Shown here: piece by piece, positions 1-10,910 of the stretch | How the letters are laid out: every line of letters begins with the position of its first letter | How positions within the stretch are numbered: the stretch's first letter is position 1 | NCBI GenBank assembly: GCA_035771165.1 | Contig: JAWNZC010000287.1 | Coordinates: forward strand, 261,001-325,000 | Source: Paragorgia papillata | Lineage: Eukaryota > Cnidaria > Anthozoa > Scleralcyonacea > Coralliidae | DNA length: 64,000 nucleotides | Direction of reading: 5' to 3' | Notes under the pieces: generated by a model | What the model saw: the letters and a program-made list of their open reading frames with translations, nothing else | Told to the model about the DNA's origin: nothing | Database searches by the model: none | Translations under genes and position numbers: made by a program

Positions 1-1636
1 CATGGAAATTTGTGCAACTTCACAGTATTATATTTTCTGTATAATGAAGCCAGTCACCCAATAGCAACGATCGAGTTTAATTAGTGTGGTCCTTCATCAT
101 CACGTGTTGTGGTGCTTCGTCGTCACGTGTTCATAGAATTTACTTCCATATAAGAAACTCCATTGTCTTTCAACATGGCCATTACTTCAAGGTGAAAGAC
201 AATAGAGCTTCCAAACCATTATATGTTCATGTCCAGTCAAAAAATGAGATAATCTATTGAAGTTTTAAAAAATAGGCACACAAGGCATGCATGTATCTAC
301 TGCCTATAGATACTATGGTAAAAATAATGATGCAACTGTGTACTTGTAACAACCTTGTATTCATAGCTGAACAAGATTCTTGACAAAATTGTCTCTGCTT
401 ACAGACCATGCTGTGTTTTTACTTTAATAAAGAACTCACTCAACTCAGACTTTCAGAGTAAAGCCAGCAAGGTGCAGAAAGTTAAGCGCTAACAACTCTA
501 CTCATATCTGGCATGAGTTCCAAGCCCAGACAGGTGCATGGTCACCCATTCAAATACTAACTCAATCCAATTGGGCTTTACTCCGGTCCTCAGTGGTGAG
601 AGGCAGTGCACTAAGGGCTTGACTATTAAAGCTATGGTACTAAAACCTATAGTGTCATAAAGTATGGTAGTAAAGCCACGTAGGTCAAAGTAGGTCAATC
701 CACGGTCAATCAAATTAACATACACTCACAAAATTTGACTTAATTGACTAATACAGTAATTAAATATCTTCATTACAACAATTTATCAAACAATAATGCA
801 ATCTAGTTAGAAGGTAAAGAAAATCGCTTGAGATAACAAGCATCTCGAGTATTACTGCTGACTGCTGTAAAATTTAACAGTGAATGAGAAAGATGTCCAG
901 CAATGTCAATCATCAAAATTATAAGAGCAACCATGCATTGTTCTTTAAGACATATGCATACATGTAGTAAAAGGTAGACTAAATGTTTGGACATTCATGA
1001 CACAGATTTTGCATAACATTGACAACTGCAGCATACAATTTTACTCCATTAATACTGTATATAATATAAACTTGCCAGTTCACGCTCTCAACGTAGCCTG
1101 TCACTAACATTTGACTATTTGTCATCTACATCGACAATATGCTATTTAATAGCATATTTCGCTCGTGGACTACCATAGGTTTTGGACATTGTTGCTTGAC
1201 CATGAAGCTAACTTTGTTTTCTTAGAAGAAGGTCATCTATTAATTTCTAATTCGGCAACGCACAGTCTTGTCAGTTTACGAAGCTCGACCAGACATGTTG
1301 GCCATATAAATTGGCTCGTCTGAATATGAAATTGTCCACGCAACGACCATCAATTTGCTTTCAAAAACTTTCATCATCATTCCAACAATGTCTAGTACAT
1401 CACAATTAAGAATTGACTACGATTCATACTTAAAACACTTACTAAATTTGTAAAAACTTTCTCTTGTTGAATATCCCGCTCCTTGAATTCGCTCCACGCT
1501 GTCAACAATGACTTATGAAATACTTGGTGTACAGTAGTTATTTTGGCTTCGATGATTTCTCCAATCTCGTTCCAACTCCTCCACAGGCCCTCGTTGCATC
1601 ATGGACAGGCAGCCACCAGGGAAACGAGAGATCTTG
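1..1636. other. Mostly featureless intergenic or intronic DNA
   Basis: AT-rich sequence without a convincing coding exon apart from the 5S-like repeat listed separately. The upstream exons of the arginine kinase that starts at 2122 are not recognisable here, so its first exons probably lie left of the window. Confidence 0.5.
525..615 (-). repeat. 5S rRNA-derived SINE-like fragment
   Basis: On the minus strand this stretch resembles the middle and 3' half of metazoan 5S rRNA (the 'GGTCACCCAT.CAA.TACTAAC' block with its flanks). It is diverged. A second copy with the same flanks lies at 15640-15725, so this is probably a 5S-derived retroposon family (SINE3-like) and not a working 5S gene. It is not a complete 5S sequence. 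Confidence 0.45.
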
Positions 1637-1882
1637 TTATTCCGGTTGAGGTACGCATGCGTAAATATCCGAGCGGAATCTGGATAGTATGTTCTCCTTG
1701 TTTGACTTTTCCCCAAACAAGTCAATGGGGTTGCTGGCGAAGCTCGAATTACAGCATCTACACACATACGGCGCAGATATCGATCGCGGCAACGTCTTCA
1801 CTGAAGTCTTGTCATCCGACATCTTTGTTATTTTGGTTTTATTAATTCTACTTCCGGTCACTTCAGACCAACTCATGCTCAC
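1637..1882 (-). CDS. Possible first coding exon with CxxC and ZAD-like start
   Basis: An 81-codon minus-strand ORF has an internal Met (residue 21, MSDDKTS) followed by a VCRCC motif and an 'IDLFG' segment. This pattern resembles the N-terminal half of zinc-binding ZAD-like domains. The second cysteine pair is not in the exon and would have to come from a downstream exon. A possible donor (GCATGC|GTACCT) near the end is weak. It sits on the opposite strand 240 bp upstream of an arginine kinase exon. Family and reality of the gene are both uncertain; it may be a chance ORF. Confidence 0.3.
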   Translation of the reverse strand: MSMSWSEVTGSRINKTKITKMSDDKTSVKTLPRSISAPYVCRCCNSSFASNPIDLFGEKSNKENILSRFRSDIYACVPQPE

Positions 1883-1921
1883 TATTCAGCCAATAACGTA
1901 ACGATTTGAAACGGATTATCC

Positions 1922-1970
1922 CATCTCGTTCCCGGGTGGGGAACGTGGGCTCTGGGAACGAGATTGTGGC
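1922..1970. repeat. Fragment of an interspersed inverted repeat (CTCGTTCCCAGAGCC-type)
   Basis: The piece contains the words CTCGTTCCC and GGGCTCTGGGAACGAGA in inverted orientation. The same terminal word recurs at about 45650-45712, 46164-46180, and at both ends of the foldback at 55435-56158. This marks an abundant MITE family in the genome. Confidence 0.45.
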
Positions 1971-2121
1971 TTCTCGTGAGCCAATCGTTTTATTCTATGT
2001 TTTGATTGGCTCCGAAGGCATTCTTTTGCGCATGCGCAGTAGATACAAACAGTTGTAGATTTTGAACAGTTTCATAAACATTCCTAATTCACTCATTATT
2101 ATATTCCTGCTTCTCTTCCAG

Positions 2122-5100
2122 GAAAATACTATCCGCTGAAAGGCATGAGCGACAAAGACCAAGAACAACTCATTGCCGACCATTTCCTGTTCGATAAACC
2201 GGTTTCCCCACTTCTTACGTCAGCCGGCATGGCACGTGACTGGCCGGACGCGCGCGGGATATATCACAACGACGCCAAGAATTTTCTAGTTTGGATGAAC
2301 GAGGAAGATCATACGCGTGTGATCTCTATGGAAACTGGCGGGAAAATGAAAGATGTTTTTCAACGCTTCTGCGAAGGATTAAACAAAGTAAATGTGTTTT
2401 CCTATCATATGTATATTCTATCTTATCCCATCCTATCCTACCTATTCCACTCCGTTCCACTCCATTCCCTTCCACTCCATTCCATTCTATTCCACTCCAT
2501 TCTATTCCACTCCATTGCATCCCACTCCACTCCACTCTATTCCACTCCATTTCATGCCATTCTATTCTACCCCATTCCAACTCATTCCACTCCACTCCAT
2601 TCTACCCATTCCACTCTATTCCACTACACTCCATTCTACCCCATTCCACTCTATTCCACTCCATTCCATTTCCTTCTATTCTACTCCATCCCATTCCACT
2701 CCATTCTACCCCATTCCATTCCACTCCTTTCCATTTCATTTTACCCCATTCCACTTCATTCTACTCCATTCCATTTCATTTTACTCCATTCCACTTCATT
2801 GTGTATATTGTATTGTGTATAAGAGTGTTTTCAGCTTTACTTTACCAAACACCGCGATACTAATTACCTGCGCGCAGCGATAGACTATAATTGGTTTGTT
2901 TGTCAGTCTTCGGCGCGCAGGTCTGAGTACTAAGCGCACGAAATGCGTGCTTTACAAAGGTAGCACTTCTTGCTTCTCAAATTTCCCAACACTTCTCTCT
3001 CTTCTCTTCCTGCAGGTGGAAGCAGCGATCAAATCCAAAGGTCGGGAATTCATGTGGAACGAGCACCTTGGTTTCATCCTCACCTGCCCGTCAAACTTGG
3101 GTACAGGCCTGCGTGCGGGCGTACACATCAGACTCACCCTCCTGAGTGAACACCCGAAATTCAACAACATCCTGGCTAAACTCAGGCTACAAAAACGAGG
3201 CACGGGGGGAGTGGACACCGAATCCACGGACGCAACATTCGATATCTCAAATCTTGACCGCATTGGATTCTCAGAAGTTGAACTCGTACAGAACGTCATT
3301 GATGGCGTGGATATACTCATTCAGATGGAGAAAGCCTTGGAACAGAAAAAGAACATTGATGACGTGGTTAAAATGCTGGGGACTGGGACCAAACCCAATG
3401 ATGACGGCATTGACGACTACCCTGACTTTTCGTTGCATAACAACTGGATGGCGAAATCGTTATCCAAGGAAATTTACTTGACACTTTCAAAGCTCAAAAC
3501 TTCAACCGGGTATACCATCGACGAGGCAATCCAAACGGGCGTGGATAATCCAGGTCACCCGTTTATTATGACTGTCGGGTGTGTCGCGGGCGACGAGGAG
3601 AGCTACAACAAATTCGCTGGCATGTTCGATCCCGTAATTGAAAAACGTCACAAAGGTTATAAAAAAACAGATAAGCATAAGACGGATTTGGATCCCAACA
3701 ATTTGATTGGCGGAGACGATCTTGATCCCAATTACGTGTTCTCATGCCGCGTGAGGACTGGGCGCTCTATTAAAGGACTTAGTCTCCCACCGCATTGTAC
3801 CCGCGCGGAACGACGCGAGGTAGAAACGGTTGCTACGAAAGCACTCGTGACATTGGATGGTCCTTTGAAAGGGACGTATTATCCACTCGGCGCTATGACT
3901 GATCCAGAACAAGAACAATTGATTGCTGATCATTTCTTGTTTGATAAACCGGTATCACCGCTTTTGTTGGCTTCGAAGATGGCACGTGATTGGCCAGATG
4001 CAAGGGGTAGGTTTACAACCTCGTTCCCAGGATCTCTTCGGTATTGCTCACGTAGAAAACACTGACTTCTTCCATTGCACTGCTTGCACTGTATACTGTA
4101 TGCTGTATACTGTATGCTGTATACTGTGCCGTTCTAAACCGCACTGTACTACATTTTACTGTACTGTACTGTACATTGCACTGCTTGTACTGTATACTGT
4201 AACTGTATGCTGTATACTGTATGCTGTATACTGTGCCGTACCGCACTGTACTACATTTTACTGTACTGCACTGTACTGCATTGTAGTGTATACTACACTA
4301 CACTACACCACACCACACCACACCACACCACACCACACCACACCACACTACACTACACTACACTACACTACACTACACTACACTACACTACACTACACTA
4401 CACTACACTACACTACACTACACTACACTACACTACACTACACTACACTGCATTGTAGTATACTATACTATACTATACTGTACAGCACTGTACTGTACTG
4501 TGCTGCATTGTAGTATACTGTACTGTACTATACTATACTGTACAGCACCGTGCTGCATTGTAGTATACTGTGCTGTACTGTACTACACTACACTACACTA
4601 CACTACACTACACTACACTACACTACACTACACTACACTACACTACACTACACTACACTACACTACACTACACTACACTACACTACACTACACTACACTA
4701 CACTGCACTGCATTGTAGTATACTATACTGTACTATACTGTACAGCACTGTACTGTACTGCACTGCACTGCACTGCACTGTATCTTTTGAGTATCGTATG
4801 CAGTTTTCTTGACAGCTTAGCGGCTTTCTTGTACATTCCTCAGGTATCTGGCACAACAATGAGAAAAATTTCCTGGTCTGGGTGAACGAAGAAGATCACT
4901 TACGAGTGATCTCGATGCAGAAAGGCGGCAACATGAGGGAAGTATTCACGCGATTCTGCGAAGGACTAAATAAGGTGGAAAAAGCAATCAAAACACAAGG
5001 CCGCGGCTTTATGTGGAACGAACATCTTGGCTATATTCTTACGTGTCCTTCAAACTTAGGCACGGGACTACGCGGAGGTGTGCACGCTAAACTCCTTCAC

Positions 5101-5337
5101 CTTAGCAAGGATCCGCGATTTGATCTCATTCTGGCATCTCTGCGTCTTCAAAGGCGAGGTACGGGCGGAGTGGACACCGAATCTACCGACGGGGTCTTTG
5201 ATATTTCCAATCTCGATCGCCTCGGCTCATCGGAGGTTGAACAGGTGCAGAAAGTTGTCGATGGTGTAAAACTTCTGGTCGAAATGGAGAAACGACTCGA
5301 AGAGAAGAACTCCATTGATGATTTGATGCCAAAGTAA
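2122..5337 (+). CDS. AK: Two-domain arginine kinase (phosphagen kinase), 3' part
   Basis: Three exons are visible: 2122-2387, 3016-4006 and 4844-5337 (TAA). All junctions are AG/GT and phases agree (phase 1 entry at 2122; phase 0 at 2387/3016; phase 1 at 4006/4844). The product transfers phosphate between ATP and arginine in the cytoplasm. The first exon begins inside domain 1 ('YYPL' region). The second completes domain 1, including the catalytic-cysteine loop [12 protein letters not shown], crosses the linker and starts domain 2 ([20 protein letters not shown]). The third completes domain 2 with a second intact [11 protein letters not shown] loop and a GTGGVDTES specificity-loop-type segment. 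Earlier exons are outside the window. Two fused kinase domains are known in sea anemones and some clams. Family assignment is near certain. Confidence 0.93.
2420..2810. repeat. (CCATT)n-type pentanucleotide satellite in arginine kinase intron
   Basis: About 390 bp of degenerate CCATT/CCACT pentamers fill the intron between exons 2122-2387 and 3016-4006. The long open frames here on both strands come from the stop-free repeat and are not genes. Confidence 0.9.
4090..4790. repeat. Pentanucleotide arrays (CTGTA)n and (CACTA)n in arginine kinase intron
   Basis: The intron 4007-4843 holds alternating blocks of CTGTA-type pentamers and two near-perfect CACTA blocks (about 4290-4450 and 4583-4705). 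The two CACTA blocks are bordered by the same 'CTGCATTGTAGTATACT' sequence, which suggests duplication of the block as a unit. Confidence 0.9.
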
Positions 5338-5699
5338 GAAAAAAAAAGAGAGAAAGACCACCATTTTGGAAAATTACTAAGGATTTAACAGGAGTGCCTG
5401 TGACTCTAGTTCTAACACAAATCTATACCTGGTGAACATTTAGATTTAACCCGTTCGTCGATATAATGACATCTATGCATCTTTTATCAATCACTGACAT
5501 ATTCTGTAACACATTCACGTATCTCATTTGGGTAAAACATACGTAAAATATCATTTGGGTAACATATCAGTAAAGGCAAGCAGCTGTAGAAAACAAGGTT
5601 AAGAATTAAACTCAGTATTGCTCGTACGAGCTGCAATCCTCTTTTCAGCAAATAGCACCGACTGAGTTTTCGTGGGCTTTTTAAGGGAAAGTTTAGTTT

Positions 5700-5932
5700 A
5701 CTGCACTGCACTGTACTGTAATGTAGGGAACGGTACTGTACTGCACTGCACTGTATGTATTGCACTGCACTGCACTGCACTGCACCGCACTGTACTGTAC
5801 TGTACTGTACTGTACTGTACTGTACTGTACTGTACTGTACTGTACTGTACTGTACTGTACTGTACTGTACTGTACTGTACTGTACTGTACTGTACTGTAC
5901 TGTACTGTACTGTACTGCACTGCGCTGCACTA
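5700..5932. repeat. (TACTG)n pentanucleotide microsatellite
   Basis: A nearly perfect TGTAC/CTGTA pentamer run (about 5785-5915) is flanked by CTGCA variants, about 360 bp past the arginine kinase stop codon. It belongs to the same sequence class as the intron arrays of that gene. Confidence 0.92.
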
Positions 5933-6035
5933 TACAAACAAACAATAAATATAGATATATAAATAAATAGATAAATAAAGAGATAAATAAATATGCACTA
6001 AACAAATATACGTACAACTTATCATATCACTTTAA

Positions 6036-6431
6036 GCCTAGTTCTCACTTGTCGTAAGAATAGTAAGAATCAGGGACAGTTATATCCCTGATTGTCGGTG
6101 ATTCTTACGACAGTCGCGTTCACACTTGTCGTGACTTGTTGTAAGAATCGTAAGAATCGGGGATTTTTCCTGTCCCCGATCGTCCCAGACGAGTGGTTTC
6201 AGTTTTCTTCAGTGTTCACACATGTCGTAACTAGTCGTAAGAATCCCTGATCATCAGGGACCGTCTGGGATGCGTTTTCCAAATAGAAATAATTCCGATT
6301 GTTGCGATGCTTCTGATCAGATCGGCGACTGTCTGGGACGTTACTTCAACCATTTTCACACTTGTCGTAACAATCCCAGACGATCGGGGACGTGAAAAAT
6401 CCACGATTCTTACGACAAGTGAGAACCAGGC
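6036..6431. mobile_element. Foldback MITE with TTTAA target duplication
   Basis: A 396-bp non-coding element has terminal inverted repeats starting GCCTAGTTCTCACTTGTCGTAAG on the left and GCCTGGTTCTCACTTGTCGTAAG on the right (reverse complement). The direct repeat TTTAA stands on both sides (6031-6035 and 6432-6436). The inside is built from further inverted copies of 'TCGTAAGAATC..GGGGA'. It has no ORF and would be mobilised in trans. Confidence 0.75.
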
Positions 6432-6499
6432 TTTAACTACATCTCATATGCATAGGAGCACATATGACTATGAATTTGCAACCCTACCTCTCCATCTGA

Positions 6500-6572
6500 G
6501 CCTCAGTGGCTCAATGGTTAGAGCGTCTAACCGGTCATTAGAAGGTTGCAGGTTCGATCCCAGTCTGGTGTC
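6500..6572 (+). repeat. tRNA-derived SINE head
   Basis: An A-box-like (TGGCTCAATGG) and a B-box (GGTTCGATCC) stand at tRNA spacing. The anticodon loop lacks the conserved T33 and the T-stem and acceptor do not pair well, so this is a tRNA-derived retroposon or pseudogene. It is clearly related to the better-preserved copy at 58944-59015. A Harbinger element is inserted just 3' of it. Confidence 0.55.
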
Positions 6573-7185
6573 TCAGAAATCTTAGGGACCTTAAGCATCG
6601 AGAACGTTGACGTCGCGGACGTAGGGCGGAAGTAAATTTCATAAATTCTTCAGCCGTTGTCATGGGATACAGCGGCCGCCTCTTGGGCTGTGTTACGTCC
6701 CCGACCTAGGATTGCTGTATTTGCCGTCGTGGAGAAAACACTGGAGGAAAACCTTTCTAATTTCAACTAAATTCGCTGAAAACGAACTCAGTTGACAGGT
6801 AGGTTTGAGTTCAAGCATACCTTTTTAATTTCTGTATTTCTAAACTTAAATGTAAAACATGTCATAATTATTTGTCTTTTCAAACACAGTTGTTTTTACT
6901 TGCCTGGCAGTGATGTCAAGTTTGGTTTCTGTACCGGAAAAACAGGCATTAAGGTTAGTTATATTTGGGGCCGCATGAGAGATGTAGTATTTATAGCTAT
7001 CTCCAGAATATAATCCCTATTTCAGTGTATTAAATTCGCAACTTTTACAAAAATTGTTTTTAACAATTCTCCCAAAGTTCTGCTAAGTTTTTTTTCCATT
7101 TTTTTTTCATATTTTGTTTTTCTAGATATTTATTTGTATCAGACTACTACATATATCTACTTTATATATATATATATATATATTG

Positions 7186-7305
7186 ATAATAAAGGTTGTT
7201 CTCTGAGTGAACAAAACCATACCGGGAAAGTAGAAAAGTTACTTGACCACAGCTGAATACTAGCCCAGTATGGTTTCGTTACTTGGAGAACAACCTTTAT
7301 CCTTT
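7186..7305. repeat. Inverted repeat in Harbinger 5' region, with (TA)n
   Basis: AAAGGTTGTTCTC near 7190 and GAGAACAACCTTT near 7285-7297 form the arms of a palindrome of about 120 bp, extended by AAACCATAC/GTATGGTTT. A TA microsatellite (7163-7182) precedes it. It is possibly a small nested MITE. Confidence 0.55.
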
Positions 7306-7465
7306 ATCATCATTAATTACCTGAGTATCAAGTAGATGTAGCTTGGAAAAAGCTTGATACAGCCACTAGTGGTTGTATATCAAATGATACATGCACTAGT
7401 GGCTGTATAATATATACAGAATATGATGTATATATTATTTTCTTTTATTTTTTTAAAGTTATAGA

Positions 7466-8131
7466 ATGGAATGGAATGAAAGGAAGGACCTGCTTTTGTG
7501 TCATGAAGTCTTGCAGATTGAGCCATACAAAACAAGAGAAAAAACAGTGAACAGAGCTCAAGCATGGCAGACCATAGCAGACAACTTAACCAAGCTACCA
7601 GACTTCAAAGTGAGCAAGAGATCTGTACGGGAGCATTTTGTAGGGCTTATGGACAAATTTAAAAAGAAAACTTCAAAAGAGCTCACTTCAAGTGGAATAA
7701 GCCCTGAACCAACTGAATTGGACAGACTGCTAGAGGAAATAACAGAGAGAATGGAGGCTAATGAACAGATGAGAGATGAGGAAGATGAAAAAGCTAGAGA
7801 AAAATTACAACTAGAGCAAAAGCAAGCTCAGGATATTAGATTGAAAGCAATGGAGGTCCTCAGCCAAACAAAAAAGAGGTCAGAAGGGGAACAAGAGTCC
7901 AGTCAGCCCAAATCCAAGAAAAGTAGATCAAATGGATCCGAAGTGGTAGCATACTTACGTGAGAGGGCAAAAGAGGAGATGACATTAAAAGAGAGGGATG
8001 TGGAAATAAGATCAAAGCAGGTAGAAAAGGAATCCAACAGGCAACAACTGCTTGACCAACAGCATCATGGCCTCATGCAAATGCTAATCAAACAACAACA
8101 ACAACAGCAACAGCAACAGCAGCAGGAACAA

Positions 8132-8164
<33 letters not shown>

Positions 8165-8248
8165 TTTTTGCAAATGCAAGCCATCATGGCTCAGCAGCAA
8201 CAACAGCAATATCAAATGCTGATGTCCATGTTGGAAAAAAAAACTTAA
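7466..8248 (+). CDS. Harbinger Myb/SANT-like DNA-binding protein
   Basis: An intact 260-aa protein. Residues about 1-75 form a Myb/SANT-like trihelix (WNERKDLLLCHEVL...RAQAWQTIADNL...KRSVREHF). This is the accessory protein of PIF/Harbinger elements, which binds the transposon or host target and helps bring transposase into the nucleus. It is followed by a charged coiled-coil region (residues about 85-130), a basic PKSKKSR cluster that may be a nuclear signal, and a long CAA/CAG-encoded polyglutamine tract (about 8089-8165) with a QM-rich tail. It lies between the element's inverted repeats, convergent with the transposase. Start taken at the first Met; an upstream non-coding exon is possible. 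Confidence 0.75.
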
Positions 8249-8638
8249 TTAGACAGTTTAAGTCTACACAAGTCACAATGTGTATTTATTAATTATTTAT
8301 CGAACAGAGTTTTTACTGTACATTCATTTGAAAAATATATAATTTACAATTTAAATATATCTTGATTTACATTATATTTTGTGTGACATGTTGTGTAATA
8401 CATCGTTATAATAATATTGAGTTAATTAATATCCTGAATTAAATGTCATTCAAATTACATTTAAATTAAGTAATATATTATTACTGTACAAGAGAATTAT
8501 TTATAATAAAATGTTTCACTGAAAGGGCTTGATATTAATTAATAAACAGGAAAATTCATTGTTACAAAGTATATATATATATATATTTTTTTTTGTGTTG
8601 CATATGACAATGTGTTCTGGGTATATTCAAATAATAAT

Positions 8639-10527
8639 TTATGCAAAGTATTCCTCAAGAGAAGGTGGATCCACTCCAAAGAACTTGGCTGCACCATTAC
8701 TATACATGCATGTTAAAGCATTTCTTAGCAATGCACTGACTACATAATGTTTACCAACAGCACTTAAACCAATTTTTAGATTTTTTTTAAAATCAATAAA
8801 TTTAAATGAACAAACAATATCACCAAAGATCCACTCAACTGATGAACGCACCACACTCATTGACTTGTTGAACTGTTGCATCGGAGCTGTGAGTGGATTA
8901 TCTCTGAATGGTGCCTGTAAATGAAGTCTCAGTGGATATGCAGGGTCTCCGTACAGACAATAGGGCATACCAGTTGGGCTAATGGCATTCATTTCCAAAT
9001 TCTCTAACAGCCTGGAATCCTTCAGCATTGCTGCATCATGCTTTCTACCCTCTGTGTAATTTCAGAAAATAAACTTAATAAGTTATTTTATTTAGAAAAA
9101 CTTAGGTATAATAAATCTACATACTGAACACCAGGTTGTTGAAAACCCTGTTTCTTTTTACAAAAACCCAGCCCACCAGCACCTCAGCTTTTAAAAAACC
9201 CCAGGTGTTTTGGAAAAAATACCAGAGTTTAATTTGGAAAACCAAAAGCAGGCTATTAATTCAGGGTTTTTTAACAGTTTTAACTGTAGGCTTTTTACAT
9301 ATTCAGCTGGTAATGTGCTTTAGCAGTGAAGTGGTAAAATGCTAAAATAGTTGCGCAATTACAGTAAATAGTAGTAAAATAAACATTGAAGTAATAAATT
9401 ATTATGTATATGGGGGTCATCTTCTATGCACAGTAGGATCTGCTTATAGGAATATTCAGCTCTCAAGTTGTTGTATTTTAAAATTGGTCACTGTACTTTA
9501 AAACACTCTGGTAGCCAAGATCCGAGTGTTAGGGGAAAATACTAAAATTCCCAAATGAGTACTGGGTCATAAACTGCAACCCAAACAGTACTGGGTCGGT
9601 AAACCATAGCTGGCTACCCAACACCCACAAGTGTAACTGTAGACTATTAGAGATGTAATGTAAAATGTATACAAATAACACAACTATAAGTCAACTCTAG
9701 GTCATGAGTCAACAGGTGGTTGTGGTGTAATCTTTTACTTACTATAAGCATTTAATAGAGCAATATCAATATAAGTATTTAATAGAGCAATAAAGCTTAC
9801 CTACAGGACCATACAGGTGGGCAACCAGTCCATTTGGCACTGTAACCGACTGGAATTTTAAGGCGTGGTCTGCAAATTGGTCGCACAGTCCCATCCACAA
9901 AACCAAAGCAGTTGGTTAGTGCTGCTCCTTTAGCCGCTACAGCATTAGCATATAACTGTAGTTTATCTTGACTAACAGTTCAGCATTCCATTCAGTTATC
10001 TTCCTGTGATGGTTTTCATAAATCCAGTCCTCAAAACAATTAGTAATCATGCTGATTTCTGGGACTGCACGACCAAATCGGTGAATCATGTCGCTGTAAC
10101 GACAGGGATAGGACAGTCTCTTCAACACCATGCAAAGTCCCTCGATTCTGTCTGCTCTAGTTCGCTGATGGCAGCTCAAACTCTCTGGTAACCTGAGTGC
10201 ATCGGCCAGACGAGGTATGTCGAGTTTGCACACTCTAAATTCCTGATAACACTCAGTTTCGTCCATGTCGTCGAGGTTGAATCGACCGTAGTCTTTGTGA
10301 GGAAAATTCAGGTTCTTAGAGAAACTGGCATCGTATAAAAGCACAAACTCTTCCTCCGTGATAAAACTATGGAGCATGGACAAAAGAAGCATCTCTCGAG
10401 CTTCCTTTAAACTGCACATGATAAGAAAATTATTGAAATTACTAAAAACACTTAGTTGTGTACTTGTGTTTACATTTTGTTGCTCCACCGTCCGTGTTTT
10501 GTCCGCGGTTTGCTTGCTTAACGTCAT
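8639..10527 (-). pseudogene. PIF/Harbinger transposase (DDE_Tnp_4), broken
   Basis: Minus-strand pieces in order: 10527 to about 9965 (N-terminal region, KLDIPRLADALRLPES, helix-rich); about 9965-9800 (GFVDGTVRPICRP, first catalytic Asp; then FQSVTVPNGLVAHLYGPV); an intron with good GTAAGC/ACAG ends; 9050-8639 (EGRKHDAAMLKDS with the second Asp, YGDPAYPL, and VRSSVEWIFGDI with the Glu). Two lesions: a frame change near 9965 and, near 9868, a small deletion with frameshift that removes the NGHKR-type segment expected between 'CRPR' and 'FQSV'. The transposase is therefore probably dead although the D, D and E residues survive in pieces. Confidence 0.8.
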
Positions 10528-10639
10528 TTGCCGACAACGCTGACGAAAGCTTCCGACGTACTCGCTCCAGGACTACTCGGCTCGCGACCTAACGTCCGCG
10601 ACGTCAACGTTCTCGATGCTTAAGGTCCCTCTTTTCTCA

Positions 10640-10910
10640 GTGGTTGAGCTTGACGAACGTCTACCAAACGTCTGTTGGACTTATATTGCCTGTGTCATAT
10701 TGGCATGAGTTTCTTGATATGATCCTGCTTTACAAAATCTTAAATAACTTGGTAACCATCCCAGACACTATCAGACCTAAAGAAGTACTATTTAGATGTA
10801 CGTCAGATAAGAATGTAATAAAGTTAGAAGTTCCTTTTGCTAAAACAGTAACATTTCAGCCAAGTTTTTTTATTAGATCATGTAAAGTACGGAATATTAA
10901 TTTTAGATAA
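10640..10910 (+). pseudogene. LINE reverse-transcriptase C-terminal remnant
   Basis: An 88-codon ORF reads like the conserved tail of non-LTR retrotransposon ORF2 proteins (LPVSYWHEFLDMILLYKILN, later FQPSFFIRSCKVRN). No reverse transcriptase core precedes it; instead the Harbinger element and a SINE-like piece are directly upstream. It is a 5'-truncated copy, as is usual for LINEs. Confidence 0.6.

Larger units (their letters stand above)
6594..10630. mobile_element. PIF/Harbinger DNA transposon
   Basis: A 4037-bp element is bounded by inverted repeats of at least 39 bp (AGGGACCTTAAGCATCGAGA... on the left; the reverse complement ends at 10630) and by a 3-bp direct repeat CTT (6591-6593, 10631-10633), the length expected for Harbinger. 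It encodes the two proteins typical of the superfamily in convergent orientation: a Myb/SANT-like DNA-binding protein (+, 7466-8248) and a DDE_Tnp_4-type transposase (-, now broken). Confidence 0.88.

Noticed and set aside
2145..2883. Long plus-strand ORFs rich in His/Ser/Pro over the CCATT array
   Set aside because: Stop-free translation of a pentanucleotide satellite after the real exon ends at 2387.
4207..4885. Tyr/Thr/Leu-His repeat ORFs
   Set aside because: Translation of CACTA pentamers in the arginine kinase intron; no start context or family.
5487..6017. YSTVQ-repeat ORF of 176 aa on the minus strand
   Set aside because: TACTG microsatellite read-through.
8529..8747. Plus-strand ORF between the two Harbinger genes
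   Set aside because: Overlaps the transposase 3' end antisense and contains an AT microsatellite; no support.
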